DNA of 64,000 nt from Mycobacterium sp. ITM-2016-00318 (GTDB lineage: Bacteria; Actinomycetota; Actinomycetes; Mycobacteriales; Mycobacteriaceae), in NCBI RefSeq assembly GCF_002968285.2, contig NZ_CP134400.1, positions 3,472,001-3,536,000 on the forward strand, read 5' to 3'. The notes under the pieces were generated by a model. It saw only the letters and a list, made by a program, of their open reading frames with translations. It was not told the origin of the DNA and did not search any database. Positions 1-6,878 of this stretch are shown here, piece by piece; position 1 is the first letter of the stretch; the number at the start of each line of letters is the position of its first letter. Both the position numbers and the translations under genes were made by a program.

Positions 1-247
<247 letters not shown>

Positions 248-330
248 TTAGCGTGCGGATCTGCTGGTTGCGACTAGCCTCGGTACATGGTGAAGCCGTC
301 GCCACGCGGGACGAGTCGAAGGATTTCGGG

Positions 331-645
331 GTGATCTTCAAAGGCGTTCTGGACGGCAAGCCGTATCCCAACCACGGACTGACCTATCGACAATGGTCAC
401 AGATTCCGCCACGGCAGATCCGCCTCGACGAGCTGGTGACGACGACGACCGTGCTACAGCTCGACCGGCTGCTGTCGGAGGACTCGACATTTTACGGCGA
501 CCTATTCCCGCATGCTGTGCGATGGCGTGGGGTGACCTACCTCGAGGACGGACTGCACCGCGCCGTGCGCGCCGCGTTGCGCAACCGCACGATCCTGCAC
601 GCCCGAATCTTCGACATGGACATGCCTGCCCCCCAACAGATCTAA
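331..645 (+). CDS. Conserved mycobacterial small protein (Rv2375-like)
   Basis: A protein of about 104 residues starts at GTG 331 (MIFKGVLDGKPYPNHG). It contains the stretches QWSQIPPRQIRLDEL and FYGDLFPHAVRWRGVTYLED. The ORF stays open further upstream, but the start at 331 matches the length I remember for Rv2375, which occupies the same place next to hrcA. No signal peptide or membrane segment is visible. Some databases label the family as a VapB-type antitoxin; I see no toxin partner, so I treat the function as unknown. Its TAA overlaps the TAG of the convergent SnoaL-like gene by a few bases. Confidence 0.7.
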   Translation: MIFKGVLDGKPYPNHGLTYRQWSQIPPRQIRLDELVTTTTVLQLDRLLSEDSTFYGDLFPHAVRWRGVTYLEDGLHRAVRAALRNRTILHARIFDMDMPAPQQI

Positions 646-1028
646 CGTCCGCGCGGTGGCGGCTGCGAGCCGGCTGACTCGGGATCGACCTCGACGGCGT
701 AGGACGTGATCGCGGCGATCTCCTCACCCGCGAATTCGTAGATGTCGCAGCTGGCGACGGCCGTCAGACCCGACGGGCCGCCGTAACGCGCGAAGGTGTC
801 GACGGCCACCACGTCGGATCCCGCCGCCACCACACAGCGGTCATACGTGGTGGTGGTGTCCTCGAGGCTGGCGGCCGTCTCCCGGCACGTCTGGCGGACG
901 GCGTCAGCACCCTCGAGGACCATGTAGCCGACGATGGTCCACCGCACATCTCTGGCGAGATGGCCGAGCGCCTCGTCGAAACGGTGCTCCGAGAACGCGC
1001 GGCCGACGGCGGCTGGGTCGAATGCCAT
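642..1028 (-). CDS. SnoaL/NTF2-like fold protein
   Basis: The 128-residue product begins MAFDPAAVGRAFSEHRFDEAL. It has the SnoaL-like layout: an N-terminal helix pair, ARDVRWTIVGYMVLEGADAV, then strands DVVAVDTFARYGG and CDIYEFAGEEIAAITSYAVEVD. Such cone-shaped domains act as small-molecule binding proteins, isomerases or hydrolases, and sequence alone does not reveal the substrate. It lies downstream of the broken sigma/anti-sigma pair on the same strand and converges with the gene at 331-645. Family assignment is good; function unknown. Confidence 0.75.
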   Translation of the reverse strand: MAFDPAAVGRAFSEHRFDEALGHLARDVRWTIVGYMVLEGADAVRQTCRETAASLEDTTTTYDRCVVAAGSDVVAVDTFARYGGPSGLTAVASCDIYEFAGEEIAAITSYAVEVDPESAGSQPPPRGR

Positions 1029-1084
1029 GAGCCGACGGTACTTCTATCGCATCGTCGTGACGGCCAAAGGCTCGTGTGTCCCAC

Positions 1085-1394
1085 TCACTCTGATGTGGAC
1101 AATGTCAATGCGCGCGGTCGGAATCGACGTCGAGGCCGCTCCGCAGCGGATGCCAGCGACGGCATCAGATCGAGAGCCGAGACCTCGGCGCTATCGCTGC
1201 CTGCCGTCTCGATCAACGCCACGGCCCTCGTCGTGGCCGAGCACGCTGAGCATGCCGGGCAGGCCGGCCAACTCGGTGAGCTCAGCAGCGCGGGCGGTTC
1301 TCGGTCAGGTAGATCTGGTAGAGATGCCGGTCGTCTCGGCTGAGCGCGCGCCGAGGAGATAGGCGGCGTCCCACTCGGCGATGTCGTCGATCAC
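1085..1394 (-). pseudogene. Decayed RslA-type anti-sigma factor
   Basis: A GTG at 1394 overlaps the sigma-factor stop (GTGA) and opens with MIDDIAEWDAAYLLGA, a classic start for a zinc-dependent anti-sigma factor. After GGCGCG the homologous text moves to another frame (ALSRDDRHLYQIYLTENRPRC), meets TGA, resumes in a third frame (AAELTELAGLPGMLSVLGHDE) and shifts again ([20 protein letters not shown]), ending at TGA 1085. At least three indels are needed to join the pieces. The HxxxCxxC metal motif is also lost (His replaced by Tyr, first Cys by Asn/Glu). The membrane segment and extracytoplasmic domain of RslA are missing, so only the N-terminal part survives. I infer a non-functional remnant. 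Confidence 0.75.
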
Positions 1395-1910
1395 CGAACG
1401 ACGCCTCTCTCCTGCAACGCGATTCGCAGGGCCCGCAACGCGTAATGCATCCGGGACTTGACCGTCCCGTCGGGAACCTGTTCGTGCGCAGCGATTTCGG
1501 CGACGGTCTGCCCATGGTAGTAAGCGCGGACCACGGCCGTTCGATGGTCGGCGGAAAGCGACAGCAAGGCATCCGAAAGGATCCACTTGTCGAAGGCCGG
1601 ACCGATTTCGTCGGGCGAAGCCTGTTCTGGAACGGAATCGGTCTTGAGTTCGCGTGCATACCTTGCACTTCGGCGATCGTCGATCACCTGGTTGCGGGCG
1701 ACGGTGTACAGCCACGCCCTGACACCGTCGGTGCACTGCTGCAGTAGCTCGGGCTTTCGCCACAGCCGCAGCATCGACTCCTGCACGACGTCCTCGGCCA
1801 AAGCCATGTCGCCGCGGGTGAGTCGCAATACATAGCGCAACAACTCCTGGCTGTGTGCGTTATGGATCGCCCGGAAGTGAAGCCCGATCGGGATCGGTCA
1901 TGTCGCTCAT
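1391..1910 (-). CDS. ECF sigma factor, SigL-like, with probable frameshift near the start
   Basis: The intact frame 1391-1843 encodes sigma region 2 (LLRYVLRLTRGDMALAEDVV, then QESMLRLWRKP) and region 4 (LSADHRTAVVRAYYHGQTVA, VPDGTVKSRMHYALRALR). This resembles M. tuberculosis SigL. It lacks a usable ATG: the coding signal continues upstream as AIHNAHSQE, while the ATG starts at 1910/1901 (MSDMTDPDRASLP) are one base out of frame. Dropping one G from the GGG at 1870-1872 joins them as MSDMTDPDRASLP-AIHNAHSQELL, a normal ECF N-terminus. Either the gene is frameshifted, the base is an error, or translation uses a weak TTG at 1843. Its anti-sigma partner at 1085-1394 is also broken. Confidence 0.75.
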
Positions 1911-1993
1911 GCTCCGCGCGGGTCCTCTGCGTCTCCTGTGTATCTCCTTGTGGATTCCAGACAGAACGCGGGAACCGTTCGACGAGGAGTGAC

Positions 1994-3199
1994 TCAGTCG
2001 AGCACGGTGCGCACCACCGCGTCGGCCAAGAGCCGGCCACGGTCGGTGAGCACGAACCGATCGGCGGCGATGTGCAGCAAGCCGTCGTCGACGGCGATTC
2101 GGGCGCGGTCTCGTTCTCGATCGCTGAGCGAGTCGGCCGTCAAGCCACGACGAAGTCGCAGTCGCAGCATGACGTCCTCGGTGTGCGTCGCGACGTCGTC
2201 GAGCTGCTCTTGCTCGGCGACGGGCAGCCGTCCTTGCGCGAGAGATTGCGCATATGCGTTCGGGTGCTTGACATTCCACCACCGCGTCGACCCGACATAG
2301 CCGTGCGCCCCCGGCCCGGCGCCCCACCACTGGCCACCGTCCCAGTAACCCATGTTGTGCCTGCACTCACCGCCGGGCTTGCTCCAGTTGGAAACCTCGT
2401 ACCAGTCGAAACCGGCCGAGCGGAGCCGTTGGTCAGCAAGCTCGTAGCGATGAGCGACGACGTCGTCGTCTGTCGGCGCCATCTCGCCGCGGCGAACCCT
2501 GCGGCCCATCGCAGTGCCGTCCTCGATGGTCAGCGCGTACGCGGAGATGTGATCAACGCCTCCTTCGACAGCGGTGTCGATCGACCGGAGGAGGTCGTCG
2601 TCGGATTCCCCCGGCGTGCCGTAGATGAGGTCGATGTTGACGTGGTCGAACCCGGCCGCCAGCGCCTCGCGCGCGGCCGCGGGCGCCCGGCCCGGCGAAT
2701 GCACGCGGTCGAGCGTGGCCAGCACGTGCGGCGCCGCCGACTGCATGCCCAGCGACACCCGGGTGTAGCCGGCGGCGCGCAACTCCGCGAACAACTCGGG
2801 CGATGTCGATTCCGGGTTGGCCTCGGTGGTCACCTCCGCGTCGCGGGCGAGGACGAAGTGATCGCGGACGGCGTCGAGCACCCGGCGCAGCCCGGCACCG
2901 CCGAGCAGCGACGGCGTGCCTCCGCCGACGAACACCGTCTGGACCGCCGGAGCCGCTCGGCCTGCGACATCAGGCCGAGCCGGAGATCCCAGCAGGCCGG
3001 CTGCCAGCGCCAGCTCAGTGCGCAACGCGGCCAGCCAGCCTTCTGGGTTCGCGCCGCCCAGCTCGGACGGCGTATAGGTGTTGAAATCGCAGTATCCGCA
3101 GCGGGTGGCGCAGAACGGGACATGGATGTAGAGGCCGAACGGTGCCCCCTGCATCGGCGAAATGCCTGGCAGGTCGAGTTGCTGCGTCCGGGCCGTCAC
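1994..3199 (-). CDS. hemW: HemW-type radical SAM protein (annotated as oxygen-independent coproporphyrinogen III oxidase)
   Basis: About 401 residues from GTG 3199. The radical SAM cluster motif C30-ATR-C34-GY-C37 follows the strand FGLYIHVPF, then comes the SAM-binding GGGTPSLLGG and the HemN/HemW C-terminal region (ECRHNMGYWDGGQWWGAGPG). Mycobacterial hemN/hemW (Rv2388c) ends similarly with GRGRLLADAVVRT. HemW proteins are now regarded as heme chaperones rather than true coproporphyrinogen dehydrogenases; I infer that role from the family. A GTG at 3232 would add 11 residues that look non-conserved. The gene is divergent from the sirA leader, so its promoter shares the 3200-3290 interval. 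Confidence 0.88.
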   Translation of the reverse strand: MTARTQQLDLPGISPMQGAPFGLYIHVPFCATRCGYCDFNTYTPSELGGANPEGWLAALRTELALAAGLLGSPARPDVAGRAAPAVQTVFVGGGTPSLLGGAGLRRVLDAVRDHFVLARDAEVTTEANPESTSPELFAELRAAGYTRVSLGMQSAAPHVLATLDRVHSPGRAPAAAREALAAGFDHVNIDLIYGTPGESDDDLLRSIDTAVEGGVDHISAYALTIEDGTAMGRRVRRGEMAPTDDDVVAHRYELADQRLRSAGFDWYEVSNWSKPGGECRHNMGYWDGGQWWGAGPGAHGYVGSTRWWNVKHPNAYAQSLAQGRLPVAEQEQLDDVATHTEDVMLRLRLRRGLTADSLSDRERDRARIAVDDGLLHIAADRFVLTDRGRLLADAVVRTVLD

Positions 3200-3226
3200 A
3201 CTGTTAGTTTCCCAGACGTTGCTTTT

Positions 3227-3239
3227 GCTCACCGTGAGC
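3227..3239. promoter_or_regulatory. Palindrome GCTCAC-C-GTGAGC between hemW and the sirA leader
   Basis: Perfect 6-bp arms around one central base lie 50-65 bases upstream of the leaderless GTG at 3292 and just upstream of the hemW start. The position suits an operator for either divergent unit. I do not recognise the motif; this is a sequence observation only. Confidence 0.35.
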
Positions 3240-3281
3240 GCAAATCTGGCCCGGTTAGGGCGGATGTCGGTGTCCGTGGCA

Positions 3282-3287
3282 CAATGG
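3282..3287 (+). promoter_or_regulatory. Probable -10 region of the sirA leader transcript
   Basis: CACAATGG lies just upstream of GTG 3292, spaced so that transcription would begin at or within a base or two of the GTG. That arrangement would make the cysteine leader ORF leaderless. The box is a weak match to TANNNT, so exact hexamer placement is uncertain. Confidence 0.4.
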
Positions 3288-3291
3288 CCAC

Positions 3292-3387
3292 GTGACCGCC
3301 GCCCGCATCCACACCCACCGCATCTCGTTGGTGGCGCGGCGGCATGTCGACTTCAAGCGCGTATGTAGCTGTTGTTGTCTGCCTTGA
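3292..3387 (+). CDS. Polycysteine leader peptide (31 aa), putative cysteine-responsive attenuator of sirA-cysH-che1
   Basis: A GTG ORF ends in ...FKRVCSCCCLP followed by TGA, so four Cys codons (TGT) lie in the last seven residues. It sits about 117 bases upstream of the sulfite reductase start on the same strand, with a -10-like box placed for leaderless translation. Leaderless polycysteine sORFs upstream of sulfur-assimilation operons have been described in Mycolicibacterium smegmatis as cysteine-responsive attenuators. This ORF fits that class in position, length and codon content. Inferred mechanism: with low cysteinyl-tRNA the ribosome stalls on the TGT run and changes downstream RNA folding so that sirA is expressed. 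Confidence 0.85.
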   Translation: MTAARIHTHRISLVARRHVDFKRVCSCCCLP

Positions 3388-3482
3388 CGCGCCTGATCTA
3401 GGACCCAGCCCTCGTACGTTTCCGCTGGCCGCCGGATCTGCGCCGCCGGATCAGCCACCGGTGACCAGCGCGCCCGACGGCC

Positions 3483-3499
3483 GGCTCTGTGAAGGAGCC
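3483..3499 (+). promoter_or_regulatory. Hairpin that buries the sirA Shine-Dalgarno
   Basis: GGCTC (3483-3487) can pair with GAGCC (3495-3499) across the 7-base loop TGTGAAG. The pairing covers part of AAGGAG, the ribosome binding site for the ATG at 3505. A ribosome stalled on the Cys codons at 3364-3378 could favour another fold that frees this site. The stem is visible; the switch is inference and needs RNA folding or probing. Confidence 0.5.
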
Positions 3500-3504
3500 A
3501 ACCA

Positions 3505-5175
3505 ATGACCACTGCAAAGCCTGTTAAGCGCCCGCGCGGCGAAGGGCAGTGGAAGCTCGGCTACCGCGAGCCGCTCAACCCGAACGAACAGTTCAAGAAG
3601 GACGACGACGCACTCAACGTGCGCGCCCGCATCGTCGACATCTACTCCAAGCAGGGCTTCGACAGCATCGACAAGCAGGACCTGCGCGGCCGGATGCGCT
3701 GGATGGGGCTGTACACCCAGCGTGAGCAGGGCTACGACGGAACATGGACCGGCGACGAGAACGCCGACATCCTCGAGGCCGAGTACTTCATGATGCGGGT
3801 CCGCTGCGACGGCGGAGCGTTGACCAGCGCCGCCCTGCGGACCATCGGCGAGATCTCCACGGAGTTCGCTCGCGACACCGCAGACATCAGCGACCGCGAG
3901 AACGTGCAGTACCACTGGATCCGGATCGAGGACGTCCCGCAGATCTGGGACCGGCTGGCCGCGGTTGGCCTGCAGACCACCGAGGCGTGCGGCGACTGCC
4001 CGCGAGTGGTGCTCGGTTCACCGCTGGCCGGTGAGTCCCTCGACGAGGTACTCGACCCGAGCTGGGCGGTCGACGAGATCGTGCGTCGCTTCGTCGGCAA
4101 CCCCTCGTTCTCCAACCTGCCGCGTAAGTACAAGACCGCGGTGTCGGGCCTGCAGGACGTCGCCCACGAGGTCAACGACATCGCGTTCATCGGCGTCAAC
4201 CACCCCGAGCACGGTCCCGGCCTCGACGTCTGGGTCGGCGGCGGGTTGTCGACGAACCCGATGCTGGCCCAGCGTCTCGGCGCCTGGGTGCCGCTCGACG
4301 AGGTGCCCGAGGTCTGGGAAGCCGTCACGTCGGTGTTCCGCGATTACGGCTACCGCCGGTTGCGCAGCAAGGCGCGGCTGAAATTCCTGATCAAGGACTG
4401 GGGAGTCGAGAAGTTCCGCCAGGTCGTCGAGGACGAGTACCTGGGCCGCAAGCTGATCGACGGCCCCGCACCAGAGCCGCTGAAGCATCCGCTCGACCAC
4501 GTCGGCGTGCAGAAGCAGAAGAACGGCCGCAACGCCGTCGGCGTCGCACCCATCGCGGGGCGAGTGACCGGCACGATTCTGACGAAGGTCGCCGACCTCG
4601 CCGAGGCCGCGGGCTCTGACCGCATCCGGCTGACCCCCTACCAGAAGCTGGTCGTCCTCGACGTGCCCGACGACAAGCTCGATGAGCTGGTCGCCGGCCT
4701 CGATGCGCTCGGGTTGCCGTCGCGGCCGTCGTCATGGCGCAAGAACCTGATGGCCTGCACGGGTATCGAGTACTGCAAGCTGTCGTTCGCCGAGACGCGT
4801 AATCGCGCGCAGGTACTGGTGCCCGAGCTGGAGAAGCGGCTGGAGGACATCAACGCCCGCCTCGACGTCCCGATCACCGTCAACATCAACGGCTGCCCGA
4901 ACTCGTGCGCCCGCATCCAGGTCGCCGACATCGGGTTCAAGGGTCAGATGATCGACGACGGCGACGGAAACCCCGTCGAAGGGTTCCAGGTCCATCTGGG
5001 CGGCAGCCTGGGATTGGACAGCGGTTTCGGCCGCAAGCTGCGCCAGCACAAGGTGCTGACTACCGAGCTGGGCGACTACATCGACCGGGTTGTCCGCAAT
5101 TTCGTGAAACAACGAGAGCAGGGCGAGCGTTTCGCTACGTGGGCGGTACGAGCGGACGAGGCGGACCTGAGGTGA
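3505..5175 (+). CDS. sirA: Ferredoxin-dependent sulfite reductase
   Basis: This 556-residue protein reduces sulfite to sulfide with ferredoxin electrons for cysteine synthesis. The four cysteines that hold the [4Fe-4S]-siroheme centre are C418 and C424 (MACTGIEYCKL) and C464 and C468 (NGCPNSCARIQ), within one residue of those in M. tuberculosis NirA/SirA. Y70 (MGLYTQ) and C162 (TEACGDC) match the Tyr-Cys pair crosslinked in that enzyme. Length is normal. It begins at ATG 3505 after AAGGAG and heads an operon with a 20-codon ORF, cysH and che1. Control is probably through the upstream polycysteine leader. Confidence 0.97.
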   Translation: MTTAKPVKRPRGEGQWKLGYREPLNPNEQFKKDDDALNVRARIVDIYSKQGFDSIDKQDLRGRMRWMGLYTQREQGYDGTWTGDENADILEAEYFMMRVRCDGGALTSAALRTIGEISTEFARDTADISDRENVQYHWIRIEDVPQIWDRLAAVGLQTTEACGDCPRVVLGSPLAGESLDEVLDPSWAVDEIVRRFVGNPSFSNLPRKYKTAVSGLQDVAHEVNDIAFIGVNHPEHGPGLDVWVGGGLSTNPMLAQRLGAWVPLDEVPEVWEAVTSVFRDYGYRRLRSKARLKFLIKDWGVEKFRQVVEDEYLGRKLIDGPAPEPLKHPLDHVGVQKQKNGRNAVGVAPIAGRVTGTILTKVADLAEAAGSDRIRLTPYQKLVVLDVPDDKLDELVAGLDALGLPSRPSSWRKNLMACTGIEYCKLSFAETRNRAQVLVPELEKRLEDINARLDVPITVNINGCPNSCARIQVADIGFKGQMIDDGDGNPVEGFQVHLGGSLGLDSGFGRKLRQHKVLTTELGDYIDRVVRNFVKQREQGERFATWAVRADEADLR

Positions 5176-5180
5176 CGGCG

Positions 5181-5243
5181 ATGAGTGCTTGCGCCAAGTG
5201 GGGGCACCACCCGCCCGAAGTGCAGGGGGACGGAGAACGATGA
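5181..5243 (+). CDS. 20-residue ORF between sirA and cysH
   Basis: ATG 5181 follows GAGGTGA with good spacing and encodes MSACAKWGHHPPEVQGDGER; the TGA overlaps the cysH ATG (ATGA). The tight placement (5 bases after the sirA stop, 4-base overlap with cysH) argues for real translation, at least to couple cysH to sirA. The peptide has one Cys and a His-His pair and no recognisable domain. It may be a small functional protein or only a coupling ORF. Sequence conservation across mycobacteria would decide. Confidence 0.6.
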   Translation: MSACAKWGHHPPEVQGDGER

Positions 5244-5932
5244 CAGACACGGATCTGCAACAGCTGGCCGAACGCGGCGCGGCCGAACTCGGGGGCGCAA
5301 GCGCGGAGGAGCTGCTGCGCTGGACGGACGAGAATTTCGGCGGCGACTATGTGGTCGCGTCGAACATGCAGGACGCGGTGCTCGTCTCGATGGCCGCCAA
5401 GGTGCGCCCAGGGGTCGACATCCTCTTCCTGGACACCGGTTACCACTTCGTGGAGACCATCGGCACCCGCGACGCGGTCGAGGCGGTCTACGACGTCAAC
5501 ATCGTCAACGTCACGCCTGAGAACAGCGTTGCCACGCAGGATCAGTTGTTCGGCAAGGACCTGTTCGCCCGCGAGCCGAGCGAATGCTGCCGGATGCGCA
5601 AGGTCGAGCCCCTCGGTAAGGCCTTGCAGGGTTACTCGGCCTGGGTGACCGGCATTCGCCGGGTCGAGGCGCCGACGCGGGCCAACGCGCCGCTGATCAG
5701 CTGGGACAAGGCGTTCAACCTCGTGAAGATCAACCCGATCGCGGCGTGGAGCGACGAGGAGATGCAGGCCTACATCGACGCCAACGACATCCTGGTCAAT
5801 CCCCTTGTGTTCGAGGGCTATCCGTCTATCGGCTGTGCGCCGTGCACATCGAAGCCCGTCGAGGGCGCCGACCCGCGCAGCGGTCGTTGGGCCGGGTCGT
5901 CGAAGACAGAGTGCGGGCTGCACGCTTCGTGA
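5240..5932 (+). CDS. cysH: Adenylylsulfate (APS) reductase
   Basis: From ATG 5240 the product has 230 residues. It reduces APS to sulfite with thioredoxin, feeding SirA. The paired cysteines C116-C117 (SECCRMRK) and C199/C202 (GCAPC) are the [4Fe-4S] ligands that mark APS rather than PAPS reductases. The C-terminal ECGLH carries the catalytic cysteine. The P-loop-like region YVVASNMQDAV and the substrate segment DTGYHFVET are present. An upstream in-frame GTG at 5189 would add 17 unlikely residues; ATG 5240 has GGGGGACGGAG upstream and overlaps the small ORF stop. The stop overlaps the next gene (GTGA). Confidence 0.96.
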   Translation: MTDTDLQQLAERGAAELGGASAEELLRWTDENFGGDYVVASNMQDAVLVSMAAKVRPGVDILFLDTGYHFVETIGTRDAVEAVYDVNIVNVTPENSVATQDQLFGKDLFAREPSECCRMRKVEPLGKALQGYSAWVTGIRRVEAPTRANAPLISWDKAFNLVKINPIAAWSDEEMQAYIDANDILVNPLVFEGYPSIGCAPCTSKPVEGADPRSGRWAGSSKTECGLHAS

Positions 5933-6633
5933 CACTCGTTCTGACGGCGCACGGTAGCGCGGACCCGAGGTCCGCGGCAACGGTGCATGAGCTAGCGGCC
6001 ACTGTTCGCAGGGTGCGGCGCGGCGTCGACGTGCGAGTCGCGTTCTGCGAGCAGAACTCCCCCAATCTGCGCGATGTGCTCGCGTCGACCGGGCGCGACG
6101 CCGTTGTGGTGCCGCTTCTGCTGGCCGACGCGTACCACGCCCGTGTCGACATCCCCGAAATGATCCGGGCGGCTGCCACGTCGGCGCGGCAGGCCGACGT
6201 GCTCGGTGAGGATGACCGGCTCATCGCGGTGCTGAAGCAGCGGCTGACACATGCGGGTATATCGCGGCTCGATTCCGGCGTCGGTGTGCTCGTCACCGCA
6301 GTGGGTTCGTCGCACGCCGAGGCCAATGCGCGCACCTCAACCGTCGCCGATTATCTGGTGCAGCAGACGAATTGGACGGCCGCCACCGCTTTCGCCACCG
6401 GACCTGAGCCGACACTCGCCCAGGCCGCCGAGATACTGAAGGGTCGCGGTGCCACGCGTCTGGTCATCGCTCCGTGGTTCCTCGCTCATGGACGGATCAC
6501 CGACCGTGTCGCAGAATTCGCGCGCAGCACAGGCATTGTGATGGCTGAGCCGCTGGGGCCGCACCGGTTGGTCGCGGAGACGGTGCTCGACCGCTTCGAC
6601 GATCAGGTGGCCGCCGCCCGCGTCGCGGCCTGA
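5929..6633 (+). CDS. che1: Sirohydrochlorin chelatase family protein (CbiX/SirB-like, Che1)
   Basis: This 234-residue protein starts at GTG 5929, overlapping the cysH stop. It begins TLVLTAHGSADPRS, the chelatase motif with a metal-facing histidine, and carries a second CbiX-like repeat (VGVLVTAVGSSHAEANA, then RLVIAPWFLAHGRITDRV). Iron insertion into sirohydrochlorin gives the siroheme used by SirA, which explains its place in this operon (Rv2393-like). The second repeat lacks the HGS histidine in the exact place but has SSH. Metal specificity is inferred from context. Confidence 0.88.
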   Translation: MTLVLTAHGSADPRSAATVHELAATVRRVRRGVDVRVAFCEQNSPNLRDVLASTGRDAVVVPLLLADAYHARVDIPEMIRAAATSARQADVLGEDDRLIAVLKQRLTHAGISRLDSGVGVLVTAVGSSHAEANARTSTVADYLVQQTNWTAATAFATGPEPTLAQAAEILKGRGATRLVIAPWFLAHGRITDRVAEFARSTGIVMAEPLGPHRLVAETVLDRFDDQVAAARVAA

Positions 6634-6759
6634 CTCTTTCAACCTCGAGCGTGCGTGGTCGCACGCCATTGCCGCGTATTGCGTACGGCACCGCGCACTC
6701 GACTATGACGCATCCAGATTCATCAACGCCCACCCGACAATAAATTCGCGCTGAGCCTA

Positions 6760-6769
6760 GGTATATACC
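6760..6769. promoter_or_regulatory. Palindrome GGTATATACC over the -35 region of the sulfonate-transport leader
   Basis: A perfect 10-bp palindrome, flanked by CCTA and AGG, ends 17 bases before the -10-like TACTAC at 6787-6792. It covers the -35 position of the promoter that would start at GTG 6800. It may be an operator for a regulator of organosulfur uptake; the regulator is not encoded next to it. It is the clearest inverted repeat in this intergenic region. Confidence 0.45.
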
Positions 6770-6786
6770 AGGCATTTTGCAGCCGG

Positions 6787-6792
6787 TACTAC
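6787..6792 (+). promoter_or_regulatory. Probable -10 box (TACTAC) for the 6800 leader
   Basis: TACTAC followed by seven bases places the transcription start at GTG 6800, as for the other two leaders. The match to TANNNT is imperfect at the last base. Confidence 0.45.
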
Positions 6793-6799
6793 TACCGGA

Positions 6800-6838
6800 G
6801 TGAGCATCGCACTGTCTGACGACTTCTGCTGTCGCTGA
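6800..6838 (+). CDS. 12-residue Cys-Cys leader peptide upstream of the sulfonate ABC operon
   Basis: GTG 6800 encodes MSIALSDDFCCR and stops 40 bases before the permease start. Two consecutive Cys codons (TGC TGT) followed by Arg and stop mirror the CCCR-stop end of the leader at 18649-18741. No Shine-Dalgarno is needed if the transcript begins at the GTG, which the -10 position supports. I infer that uptake of organic sulfur here is attenuated by cysteine supply. It is the shortest of the three leaders and too small for usual gene callers. Confidence 0.7.
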   Translation: MSIALSDDFCCR

Positions 6839-6878
6839 ACCCGTTCCCGATCCGTCTCAGCTACAGAAAGTCCTCACA

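Noticed and set aside
1853..3295. 480-codon plus-strand ORF
   Set aside because: Antisense to hemW; Arg-rich and low-information composition, no recognisable domain, while the minus strand encodes a full radical SAM protein.
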